Below, one piece after another: positions 25,870 through 35,112 of a DNA stretch of 64,000 nucleotides; position 1 is the stretch's first letter, and every line of letters starts with the position of its first letter. The notes under the pieces were generated by a model. It worked only from the letters and a program-made list of their open reading frames with translations. It was not told the origin of the DNA and searched no databases. Source of the DNA: JADKIH01 sp031385005 (GTDB lineage: Bacteria > Bacteroidota > Bacteroidia > AKYH767-A > 2013-40CM-41-45); contig JANNBB010000006.1 in the NCBI GenBank assembly GCA_031385005.1, positions 186,001-250,000 on the forward strand. Reading direction: 5' to 3'. A program made the position numbers and the translations under genes.

Positions 25870-28800
25870 CTAATTGGAAACAATAATCTGTTTTACAGAA
25901 AATGCACTATTATTTTCATCTTTTAAAACGAGAAAATAAACTCCATTAAAAAGTTTTTCTGTATTTATTCTATTCTCGACCGAAGAAAACACTTTTTGAG
26001 ATTGAACGTTTCTGCCTAAAAGATCAAGAATTTCAAGGTTGTAATTTGAAGCAGTAGGATTCTCAAAATGCAAAATAAAATATTGTCGGGAAGGAACCGG
26101 CAAAACAGTCAAGTTACCAACAGCTTCCGATTTGATTGTGCTCAATGGATCATCAAAAATTTCTATATCCAAACATAGTTGACACAATGCAGAATCAGTG
26201 ATACAAACAGTATAAATTCCTGCAGTTAATTGTTCGATAATAGTGTCGTTTAAGATACCATTATTGGGTGTCCATGAAATTGAATAAGGTTCAATTCCTC
26301 CGTCGAAAGCAAAATGAATACTTCCATTAGAACAACCGATGCAAGTAGTATGAGACGGTGAAGCAGTGAATTGAATATTCGAAGAAACAATATGGAAGGA
26401 ATCCGTATATGAACAATTCATCGCATCGGTAATTGTAAAAGGATAGTAACCACCTCCCAAATTATTGAGCGCATAAACAGAAGAAGAAATAGCCCAGGGC
26501 GGATTAATGGAAAAAGGTTTTACTCCTCCGTGTGCGCAAAAATACAAACTACCCGAATGAACAGTATCGCAGCCGGTAAAAGTAGTACTCGAATCCTGCA
26601 ACTCGACATGAATGCTTACGTTTTCTGTCGGGACATGCACATAGGTATATCCCGTACAACCGGAATTATCCGTTACAATTACTTTATATGAGCCGCTGTG
26701 AAGATTATTTCCGCTGCTATAAGATTGACCGGAATTATCCCACCAAATAGTTTGGTAAGGACTACTTCCGCCACTGATAGATACGGTAGCCGATCCATTT
26801 TGATTGGTCCCACATCCCGTAACAGGTGAAACGGAAGCAGATGAAACATTTATTTTTCCGGTTGACTCCTGAATTGAATAAGAATGACTGTATTCACAAC
26901 CGAGAGAGTCTTCAACATGAACAGTATATAATCCCGGATAAAGATTGTATTGATTTTGTGAAGTAGATGAATAGCCATTCTCATCAGGAATAAAATCCCA
27001 ATGAAACTTAAATGGTGGATCTCCGCCTGTAGGATTTATTTCGATTGAACCGGAATTTACATTATTACAAGATGTAGGAGTAATAACTTCATTCATAACC
27101 GGACCATTTGTAGGTAGTATACCTAAGGTGACTGAAGCATAGAATGAGCAAGCCCAGGTTTTATAAGTTAATTCAACCGTATAAGTACCCGGAGACAAAT
27201 TATAGATAGTTGTATCTGAAGATCCGTTTGACCACAAAACTCTGACCGGATCATAAATTCCGGGATAAGGAGATAAAGATGCTGTTAAAACTCCATCGTT
27301 TGAACAAGGTGAAGAAGGTTGTTGATTGACTGTTATGATTCCTGTAAAACCTGATGAGATTGGATTAGGGATGGTAATATGCCTTTTTAACGTGCAACCG
27401 GAATAAGGATCAGTAATCAGTACGCGATACGATTTTGCAGCTGAACTAACAGTAATCTGATCGGTAATTGCACCTGTATTCCATTGGTAGGTTACTCCAC
27501 CCGGGCCGGAGGTTTCACTACTGGATGCATTCGCAGGAAGCATGTTTGTTTTCAATGTTATGGTGCCATTGGCGTTACAGGTGCCATTTATCTCTATATT
27601 GGGTAGCGGATGAACATTTATATGTACAGTGTCCGTATATGAACTGCAATCGCCACCGACAATCTGACAAAAATAATCACCTCCTTCAAGTACTTTTAAT
27701 TTATTGGAGTTGTTTGCCGCAAATAATGTTCCGTTTCTATACCATGTGTAGGAAGACCCACCGGAATTCGTAGTTAAAAATGTATGCGCACCAAAACAAA
27801 AAGCTGTATCGCCTGCCACCTGGATACGTGCTTTATCGTCGACTATAAATTTAAAATCGCAGGAGTAAGTGCATCCTGTGCTATGATTATAATGTAAATT
27901 CAGATGCGTTGTATAATCCCCTTCCGGTAAATACAATGCAGGAAAAATATTGGTATCCGGAAAATTAATAGCACGTTGTCCGGGATTATATGCTGTCCAT
28001 TGGGAGACTCCGGAAAATTTTCCGCCTGCTTGCGGATAAACTGTAGCGGAATCGCTATTCCTTGTAATCCAAAACTGATAGTCAGTACCTGCCTCATCAG
28101 GGCCTAAATAATTTAAATCAATTTTAACCGAATCATTCACAGAACAAAATGGTGCAAATGTCTGCACCATCATAGGATCTTCCAACACACCAACCATGTG
28201 CGATGCTGCAAACCAATGAGACCCTCCGGGTTGAATGTTATTCATTTGAGGTTGACCAAAAGGCGCATTGCTATAATTTCGCCAGAAATAATAATAGTAA
28301 TCGTCTGCAATAAAGATATTATTGATTGGGGATGAGGCTAACCAGGGGCCGAAAAAATCAGCGCCACCGCCTGTCAGTTGTCCCTCAGAATAAAATATAG
28401 GATGAAGATCGGTGCTATCAAATGTAGCTGTGTTTTCGAATACATTTATATCATAAAAGGTAATCCAGGTTGGGGTTTTTGCCAAAAAAGAATAGAGAAT
28501 TCGGTCGATTTTACGAGGATGTGGATTTGTCAATCCGGAAAATGGCGAACAATTTTTGCATCCATCAATAATTTCAGCAGATTGTAAAACACCCGGGGTT
28601 AAGCAATGATCAATTAAAGCAATATATGCTTCAGTAATTATTGGATTATTGGGGTGAGCGGCATTGTAATTTTGCTTCAGGTTGTACATCGCATCCATTA
28701 CCGAAATGAAGTATGGAAAATTGGCATTGCAATCACCCCAGAATTCGTCTTCCACATTTACAACATCGACGTCCAATTGACATTCACAAGAGGTTGAGTC

Positions 28801-29247
28801 GACAGGATATCTGTCCAGTAAGGTTGCCAGACTATCAAATACATAAGGAGCTCCACCAATTACACCAACCTGCGTAACACCGTATTCATTTCTGGCTTTC
28901 TGAACGAATCTGCAAAAATGCTTTTCAAGTTTTTCATATTGTTTTGTATTTTCATTCCAGGCAGTTAAATTGGTACCTATTACCTTTTCCATATCATACA
29001 TGTTTATGTATGTAATGTGATTTTCACAAACATAATTCAAATAAGCATCTTCTTTTTCAAAAACACCATCACTGTTTGTGTCTACGCTAAGAATACTAAA
29101 AGTAGGATCTACTACATTGCTACCTACAAAGGTTTTGACGAACCGATCGATGTACATACCGCGATGCGGATCAGACTCCGGTGGAAGTTGGGCAAATAAT
29201 GAATGAATGAAACAAGAAAATAAAATGAGAGTAAAATTTCTTTTCAT
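25870..29247 (-). CDS. Large T9SS-secreted protein with SprB repeats
   Basis: A protein of about 1,125 residues. It has a signal peptide (MKRNFTLILFSCFIHSLFAQ), then about 370 residues that may form a TIM-barrel-like domain (VVNVEDEFWGDC, TWITFYDINVFEN, FIADDYYYYFWRNY), an Ig-like segment (SYTWYRNGTLFAANNS) and at least five SprB-type repeats (for example GSIEINPTGGDPPFKFHW and GSATVSISGGSSPYQTIWW). It ends in a T9SS sorting domain (VLPVPSRQYFILHF to KQIIVSN). SprB repeats occur in surface adhesins and enzymes. Start at 29247 is the first codon of the signal peptide. The role is unknown; the N-terminal part could be catalytic. Confidence 0.85.
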   Translation of the reverse strand: MKRNFTLILFSCFIHSLFAQLPPESDPHRGMYIDRFVKTFVGSNVVDPTFSILSVDTNSDGVFEKEDAYLNYVCENHITYINMYDMEKVIGTNLTAWNENTKQYEKLEKHFCRFVQKARNEYGVTQVGVIGGAPYVFDSLATLLDRYPVDSTSCECQLDVDVVNVEDEFWGDCNANFPYFISVMDAMYNLKQNYNAAHPNNPIITEAYIALIDHCLTPGVLQSAEIIDGCKNCSPFSGLTNPHPRKIDRILYSFLAKTPTWITFYDINVFENTATFDSTDLHPIFYSEGQLTGGGADFFGPWLASSPINNIFIADDYYYYFWRNYSNAPFGQPQMNNIQPGGSHWFAASHMVGVLEDPMMVQTFAPFCSVNDSVKIDLNYLGPDEAGTDYQFWITRNSDSATVYPQAGGKFSGVSQWTAYNPGQRAINFPDTNIFPALYLPEGDYTTHLNLHYNHSTGCTYSCDFKFIVDDKARIQVAGDTAFCFGAHTFLTTNSGGSSYTWYRNGTLFAANNSNKLKVLEGGDYFCQIVGGDCSSYTDTVHINVHPLPNIEINGTCNANGTITLKTNMLPANASSSETSGPGGVTYQWNTGAITDQITVSSAAKSYRVLITDPYSGCTLKRHITIPNPISSGFTGIITVNQQPSSPCSNDGVLTASLSPYPGIYDPVRVLWSNGSSDTTIYNLSPGTYTVELTYKTWACSFYASVTLGILPTNGPVMNEVITPTSCNNVNSGSIEINPTGGDPPFKFHWDFIPDENGYSSTSQNQYNLYPGLYTVHVEDSLGCEYSHSYSIQESTGKINVSSASVSPVTGCGTNQNGSATVSISGGSSPYQTIWWDNSGQSYSSGNNLHSGSYKVIVTDNSGCTGYTYVHVPTENVSIHVELQDSSTTFTGCDTVHSGSLYFCAHGGVKPFSINPPWAISSSVYALNNLGGGYYPFTITDAMNCSYTDSFHIVSSNIQFTASPSHTTCIGCSNGSIHFAFDGGIEPYSISWTPNNGILNDTIIEQLTAGIYTVCITDSALCQLCLDIEIFDDPLSTIKSEAVGNLTVLPVPSRQYFILHFENPTASNYNLEILDLLGRNVQSQKVFSSVENRINTEKLFNGVYFLVLKDENNSAFSVKQIIVSN

Positions 29248-29502
29248 AAATAACCAATTAAAGTTTTTAAAACTAAAATAATTTGTCGGATTTAATTCAG
29301 TAATTTTAAAAATACTTGGCAAAAGATAACAATCTGTTGGTATAAGTACTTATTTTAAATGCAAATCAACTTAGGTACTGAGCTTATAAAGGTATTTTCC
29401 CTTCAATTCGGGGCAATTTTTACCTAAAAACAACGGGAAATATATTATATATTAGCACAGAGAAATTCAACCTATCCCACTAATTTAATCTCCCAAAAAA
29501 AA

Positions 29503-30390
29503 ATGAAAAACAATTATTTAAAATTAAATAATCTGCTTCTGTATTTTGCAATCCTTTTCACCAACAACATTTATGCGCAGATTATATATACCGACGTAAC
29601 AGATACAACAATTCTAAGGTCAACTACTCAATCCGGTACGTTAACATATATTTTTGATATCAACAATGATAATGTAGATGATTACAATTTAGCCGTTCAA
29701 GCCATAGTCAATACATCCGCTTGTAGCTCGATTAATCCACCATTCAAAACAGACCTTAATGTCTGGGCCGCAACAATGCCGTCTTATTCTAATCAGATCG
29801 GGATTATTTCCGGGTATACGGCAAAAGTTCCCGATAGTACTTTCATCGATGCAAACGCTTATACCTGGAGTTTTGCCGCACAAAATTTTCTGAATTCATT
29901 TACCTTTTCTGATGCAGGATGTGTATGGGATAGTTTAACAAGCGGTTATTGGGCATCAGGCGATTCAAGTTATATCGCTTTAAAATTTAAAATTGGCTCT
30001 TCTATTTATTATGGTTGGCTCCATGTATATTTTCAATCAGAACTTATTGGTCCAAATGAATATGAGATTTCCTTAACAGTTTTAGATTATGCTTATAATT
30101 CGATGGCAGGTCAGGGAATATTAGCCGGGGATAACGGACTTCCAACTGCCATACAACCGATAAAAAACTCTTCTCTACAATTCACGGTTTTTCCTAATCC
30201 CGCTTCCGATAAGATAAACCTACCCGATCTTGGTAGCGCTGAGATTTATTTATTTGACAAAAATGGCAGATTGGTTAAGAAATTTTATAATCAATCATCA
30301 ATAGATATTTCAGAATTTAAAGCAGGAATTTATTATCTAAAAATCACCTCCAGAGAAGTATCGTATTTCAGCAGTTTCACTAAGCAATAA
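29503..30390 (+). CDS. T9SS-secreted protein of unknown function
   Basis: A 295-residue protein with a signal peptide ending at about IYAQ, a beta-rich body with a calcium-like DINNDNVDDYN loop near residue 50 and a T9SS type A sorting domain (VFPNPASDKINLPD to the last residues). The body shows no catalytic motif. It is the first plus-strand gene of the cargo island and is divergent from the SprB-repeat gene across 255 bases. It lies 11 bases before the alpha/beta hydrolase gene. Confidence 0.8.
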   Translation: MKNNYLKLNNLLLYFAILFTNNIYAQIIYTDVTDTTILRSTTQSGTLTYIFDINNDNVDDYNLAVQAIVNTSACSSINPPFKTDLNVWAATMPSYSNQIGIISGYTAKVPDSTFIDANAYTWSFAAQNFLNSFTFSDAGCVWDSLTSGYWASGDSSYIALKFKIGSSIYYGWLHVYFQSELIGPNEYEISLTVLDYAYNSMAGQGILAGDNGLPTAIQPIKNSSLQFTVFPNPASDKINLPDLGSAEIYLFDKNGRLVKKFYNQSSIDISEFKAGIYYLKITSREVSYFSSFTKQ

Positions 30391-30401
30391 CGAAACTAAA
30401 A

Positions 30402-31355
30402 ATGAAAGGAAATCGCGCGCTGAGATCTGTCTTACTTCTTATTTCAATTGCTCTAATAAATTGCAATCCTGATAAAAAATTAGTACCCGGCGAGGGTTAT
30501 ATCCAAGTGAAAGGTGGAAAAGTCTGGTACCGAATTGTTGGTTCCGGTGATAAACCCCCGCTCCTATTATTACATGGAGGCCCGGGTGTTCCAAGCTATT
30601 ACCTCAATCCATTAGCTCCTTTGGGAGATGAGCGGCCCGTAATATTTTTCGATCAATTAGGTTGTGGACGCTCTGACAGGATTACAGACACTACCTTAAT
30701 GACGGTTGAAAATTATGTGGAAGAAGTTCAAACAATTGTGAAGGAACTCGGCTTAAGAGACTATTATTTACTGGGTCAATCATGGGGAACGATGTTAGGT
30801 GTCGATTATTATTTAAAATATCCTGAAGGAATTAAGGGATTAATCTTAAGCAGCCCATCCTTGAACATTGAACGCTGGCTTAAGGATGCCGATACTTTAA
30901 TTTCCATGCTTTCCGACACATTACAAAAAGCAATTCGAGTCAATGAAGAATATAAAACGTATGATGCACCTGAGTATAAATTAGCCACTCAGATATACTA
31001 CGAATTATTCTTAGCTCGCAAACAACCCTGGTCTGCAGATATCGACAGTTCGTTTAGCCAATTAGGCAAAAACGTATATGAGTATATGGGAGGGCCGAGC
31101 GAATTTACAATGACCGGTACACTCAAAGATTACGATATTACAAACCGACTTGGGGAAATAAAAGTTCCCACTTTGTTTATCACCGGTGAATTTGACGAAG
31201 CCAGAGAAGTTACTGTCAGGTATTATCAAAGTCTGGTGCCTAACTCAACATTTCAATTAATTGACAATGCCGGTCATCTCACTATGCAGGACAATCCTGT
31301 TCAAAATATTTCGGTTATCCGGGATTTTTTGAATAAAATTGAAATAAAAAAATAA
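30402..31355 (+). CDS. Lipoprotein alpha/beta hydrolase, proline iminopeptidase-like (S33)
   Basis: A 317-residue protein with a lipoprotein signal peptide (lipobox LINC, Cys near residue 21). The oxyanion motif LLLHGGPGVPS, FFDQLGCGRSD and the nucleophile elbow GQSWGT (Ser at about 127) mark proline-iminopeptidase-type S33 enzymes. The acid lies in ITGEFDEAR and the His in DNAGHLTMQDN. It probably removes N-terminal residues from short peptides. It is the only non-T9SS gene in the island and lies beside two T9SS proteases. Confidence 0.88.
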   Translation: MKGNRALRSVLLLISIALINCNPDKKLVPGEGYIQVKGGKVWYRIVGSGDKPPLLLLHGGPGVPSYYLNPLAPLGDERPVIFFDQLGCGRSDRITDTTLMTVENYVEEVQTIVKELGLRDYYLLGQSWGTMLGVDYYLKYPEGIKGLILSSPSLNIERWLKDADTLISMLSDTLQKAIRVNEEYKTYDAPEYKLATQIYYELFLARKQPWSADIDSSFSQLGKNVYEYMGGPSEFTMTGTLKDYDITNRLGEIKVPTLFITGEFDEAREVTVRYYQSLVPNSTFQLIDNAGHLTMQDNPVQNISVIRDFLNKIEIKK

Positions 31356-31469
31356 TTGTCCATTGTAAATGGAAATTCCTGACTACAAAAATTCCGTTTG
31401 AAGTCACTCTCATAACGTCGGAAAAAGCTTACAGCCGCTCGTCACTACGTCAAATAATAACAATTAATC

Positions 31470-34400
31470 ATGCAAAAATTATACTCTTCATTATTACTCT
31501 TTCTATTCCTTTTTGGCAAACTAACTGCGGGCAATCCCAAAGATGCATTGTTGTTAAAATCCGGTACTGTTTATCTTACCAACAATATTCAGGAATTTAT
31601 TTATGAGAGTATCGATCCTTTTGAAATTATTGACGATTACTATTATCGAATCATACAATTCAAGGACTTTCCGGATCAAAAATTAAAAGAAGCAATTCAA
31701 TCAAGCGGAATTATTTTTAACGGATACATCCCCTATCATGCCTATAATTGTGCTATACCAAAAACTTTTGATCGTTCCCTCCTACTGAAATTTAACGCTT
31801 ATGCTGTGCAGCGTTGGGAACCTAAATACAAAATCCATAATAATTTGACAGGAAAGGAGTTTCCTGTTCATATTGTAAAAGTAAAAGGTAAAATTGATTT
31901 GGTTGTTCATTATCAGGAAAATATTTCAGAGAACAGAATAAAAGAATTACTCGAAGAGAAAAATTTTACAATCATTCGTTCCATGAATATTAACCATACG
32001 TTAAGCATTAGAATTCCTGAGAATAAACTAATTGAACTTTCCTCTCTTCCTTACATCTATTATATTGAACCGGTTTCACCACCTTCTATTAAAGATGATA
32101 CAGAAGGAAGAAGTTTGCATCGCAGTAATGCAATCAATAATGATTATGTAACAGGCAGACATTACGATGGCAGCGGAATAACTGTTGGACTTGCCGATGA
32201 TGGCGAAGTTGGACCGCATATTGATTTTCAGGGAAGATTGACTCAACATCTTACCGGCCTTGGAGGAACACATGGCGATATGACATCCGGAATTTGTGCA
32301 GGTGCCGGAAACCTTAATTCCCGCATTCGTGGAATGGGTACAGGTGCTGATCTTCATGTTTATGATATATCCGGTTACCCACATATAATTGATGCTTTAT
32401 TGCAGTACAGTAACTATGGTATGGTAATTACTTCCACTTCATACAGCCAGGGTTGTAATGAATATTCGACAGACACTGAATTCGGTGATCAGCTTATACA
32501 CGATTATCCTCAATTTGAATTATGCTTTTCTGCAGGTAACAATGGTACAGGTGATTGCAGCTATGGCGCTGGAAGTAATTGGGGAAATATTACTGGTGGA
32601 TATAAAGTAGGAAAAAACGTGCTGGCCTGCGGTAATCTCAACTCCACAGACGTTCTTGAAAACAGCAGTAGTCGCGGTCCTGCACCTGACGGAAGAATCA
32701 AACCCGATATCTGTTCGAATGGAATTGACCAACTCTCCACCGATGAAAACAATACTTACCAGGTTGGCGGTGGAACTTCTGCAGCTTGTCCCGGTGTTGC
32801 AGGATCGTTGTCGCAATTGTATCAGGCATACAAAGAACTAACAGGCAACATCGACGTGCCTTCCGCTCTAATTAAAGCTTGCGTGCTGAACTCTGCGGAA
32901 GATCTGGGGAATCCCGGTCCGGATTATAAACACGGATGGGGACGTATCAATGCATTTCGTGCGACTACTACGCTGGAAGAAAATCGTTATTTAGTTGATT
33001 CCATTTCTCAGGGACAAATCAATACACACACTATAATTGTACCTGCCGGTGTTCAGCAATTCAAAGTGATGTTGTATTGGCACGACATAGCCGGCTCTTC
33101 GGTAGTTGCAAAATCTCTCGTCAATGATCTGAACATGACTGTCACAGATCCTGCGCTGACAATTTTTAACCCTTGGATTTTAGATCCGACTCCTGATCCA
33201 TTATTGCTTGATTTACCTGCAGTACGTGGAGTCGATTCACTTAATAATGTTGAACAAGTAACAATTGACTCAACTTTAAACGGTACATATACAATCACGA
33301 TAAATGGAAATCAAATACCTCTAGGTTCACAAAAATATTATCTGGTTTATGAATTTGAAACAGATAGCATTCATGTTACTTTTCCCGTCGGTGGAGAAGG
33401 CATCGAACCATTAGCGACGGAATTAATACGTTGGGATGCATATGGTACAAATGGAACATTCAGGATTAATTATTCAGAAGACAATGGAAATAGCTGGAAT
33501 CTTATTTCCGCTAATGTTCCCGGCTCACAAAGGTTTTTCGCCTGGTCTGTTCCTAATATTGTCAGCGATAATGTGCTGATTGAAGTTAGTCGCAATGGAT
33601 TTAGTGATATGAGTGATACTGTCTTTACGATTATAAATATGCCCGCCAACCTTCATGTAACTTTCGCTTGCCCGGATTCTATTGGTCTGGAATGGGATCC
33701 TGTAACTGGAGCAGCGGCCTATGCAGTAAGCATGCTCGGCACTAAATATATGGATGATATCGGATCAACTACAAATACAAATTTCGTCGTTTACAATACC
33801 AGCCCTTTAAATGAATATTGGTTTGCAGTAAAAGCATTGAGTCCAAATGGTGGCGGTGGTCCTCGGACACTTGCCCTCAACAAGCAACCCGGAACAACCA
33901 ATTGTTCATTAACTATTGACGGGGGTTTGACTTCCGTCATTCGTCCGGATTCGACACTTATTATTGATTGCATTAATCAAGCATCCATTCCTGTTACTGT
34001 CAGAATACAAAACACCGGAATAACTCCTTTAGGAAATTTCAATATCCACTATTCAGTAAATGGCGGTAACACTGTAACAGAAACTTTCTCCGGCACCATA
34101 AATCCCGGTATTAGTTCGAACTTTAACTTTACACAACAAATTTTCGGGGTAAGTACAGGATCCATTGCTGTATGGCTAAGCATTAGCGGTGATCAGAATT
34201 CATTCAACGATTCAGCTTTTTCTGTTTTCGCTATTTTAACAGGTCAACAGGCAATTCTTCCGCTCGAGGAACCTTTTGAAACTTTTTCCACATGCCCCAC
34301 TGCAACGAATTGTGAATTGACCACCTGTTCTTTATTAAATGGATGGGTAAATATTACAAATAGCGTTTATGATGATATTGACTGGAGAGTGAACGAAGGA

Positions 34401-35078
34401 GTTACGCCCTCATCAGCAACAGGACCTGATGTAGATCATACTTTTGGGAATTCGACAGGAAAATATATTTATCTTGAAGCTTCGGGCTGTTATTCAAAAG
34501 AAGCAAGCTTGTTAAGTCCATGCATTGACTTAACGGGAACAAGTACATCGAAATTGAGTTTCTGGTATCACATGCTTGGAGCTGACATGGGGGAATTGCA
34601 TATAGATGTAATTACCACAACACAGGATTACCCGGATTTCATTCAACCCATTATCGGCGATCAGGGAAGTATTTGGCTAAAAGACTCTGCACAGCTTGAT
34701 CAATTTGCAGGACAAATAATCAATATTCGTTTTCGCGGAATCACAGGAACAGGATATGCAAGCGACATGGCAATTGATGATATTAACATATCTGCAATCC
34801 CAACGGGAATCATTAATCAGGATGGAAAAGTTAAACTATCTATTTTCCCGAATCCCGGAACAGGACTTTATAGTTTTCAAGCAGAAAATATTAGAGGAAA
34901 TCTAAACTTTATAATTGTAGAAGACATGCTTGGGAGAGTTGTAGAAAAAATCGAATTGTCACCGAACCGTTCCATACAAAAAGGACAAATAAATTTAATT
35001 AACAATGCTAAAGGCGTTTATAAAATTACAATTATTTCGGATCAAAACTCTTTTCAGACAAAGCTGTTAAAGATGTAA
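31470..35078 (+). CDS. T9SS-secreted S8 subtilisin-like serine protease
   Basis: A 1,202-residue protease with signal peptide and a propeptide of about 200 residues. The catalytic triad is Asp in VGLADDGEVG (about residue 243), His in GTHGDMTSGI (about 268) and Ser in GGGTSAACPGVAG (about 436); the oxyanion Asn is in CFSAGNNGTGD. After the protease come a proprotein-convertase-like beta domain, a fibronectin-III-like module (IGLEWDPVTGAAAYAVS), a CARDB-like module, a jelly-roll with ...LSFWYHMLGADMGELHIDV, and a T9SS sorting domain (IFPNPGTGLYSFQ to QTKLLKM). It digests extracellular proteins. Confidence 0.93.
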   Translation: MQKLYSSLLLFLFLFGKLTAGNPKDALLLKSGTVYLTNNIQEFIYESIDPFEIIDDYYYRIIQFKDFPDQKLKEAIQSSGIIFNGYIPYHAYNCAIPKTFDRSLLLKFNAYAVQRWEPKYKIHNNLTGKEFPVHIVKVKGKIDLVVHYQENISENRIKELLEEKNFTIIRSMNINHTLSIRIPENKLIELSSLPYIYYIEPVSPPSIKDDTEGRSLHRSNAINNDYVTGRHYDGSGITVGLADDGEVGPHIDFQGRLTQHLTGLGGTHGDMTSGICAGAGNLNSRIRGMGTGADLHVYDISGYPHIIDALLQYSNYGMVITSTSYSQGCNEYSTDTEFGDQLIHDYPQFELCFSAGNNGTGDCSYGAGSNWGNITGGYKVGKNVLACGNLNSTDVLENSSSRGPAPDGRIKPDICSNGIDQLSTDENNTYQVGGGTSAACPGVAGSLSQLYQAYKELTGNIDVPSALIKACVLNSAEDLGNPGPDYKHGWGRINAFRATTTLEENRYLVDSISQGQINTHTIIVPAGVQQFKVMLYWHDIAGSSVVAKSLVNDLNMTVTDPALTIFNPWILDPTPDPLLLDLPAVRGVDSLNNVEQVTIDSTLNGTYTITINGNQIPLGSQKYYLVYEFETDSIHVTFPVGGEGIEPLATELIRWDAYGTNGTFRINYSEDNGNSWNLISANVPGSQRFFAWSVPNIVSDNVLIEVSRNGFSDMSDTVFTIINMPANLHVTFACPDSIGLEWDPVTGAAAYAVSMLGTKYMDDIGSTTNTNFVVYNTSPLNEYWFAVKALSPNGGGGPRTLALNKQPGTTNCSLTIDGGLTSVIRPDSTLIIDCINQASIPVTVRIQNTGITPLGNFNIHYSVNGGNTVTETFSGTINPGISSNFNFTQQIFGVSTGSIAVWLSISGDQNSFNDSAFSVFAILTGQQAILPLEEPFETFSTCPTATNCELTTCSLLNGWVNITNSVYDDIDWRVNEGVTPSSATGPDVDHTFGNSTGKYIYLEASGCYSKEASLLSPCIDLTGTSTSKLSFWYHMLGADMGELHIDVITTTQDYPDFIQPIIGDQGSIWLKDSAQLDQFAGQIINIRFRGITGTGYASDMAIDDINISAIPTGIINQDGKVKLSIFPNPGTGLYSFQAENIRGNLNFIIVEDMLGRVVEKIELSPNRSIQKGQINLINNAKGVYKITIISDQNSFQTKLLKM

Positions 35079-35112
35079 AGTTTTTATCAGAAAAATATAA
35101 TACATAAAAAAA

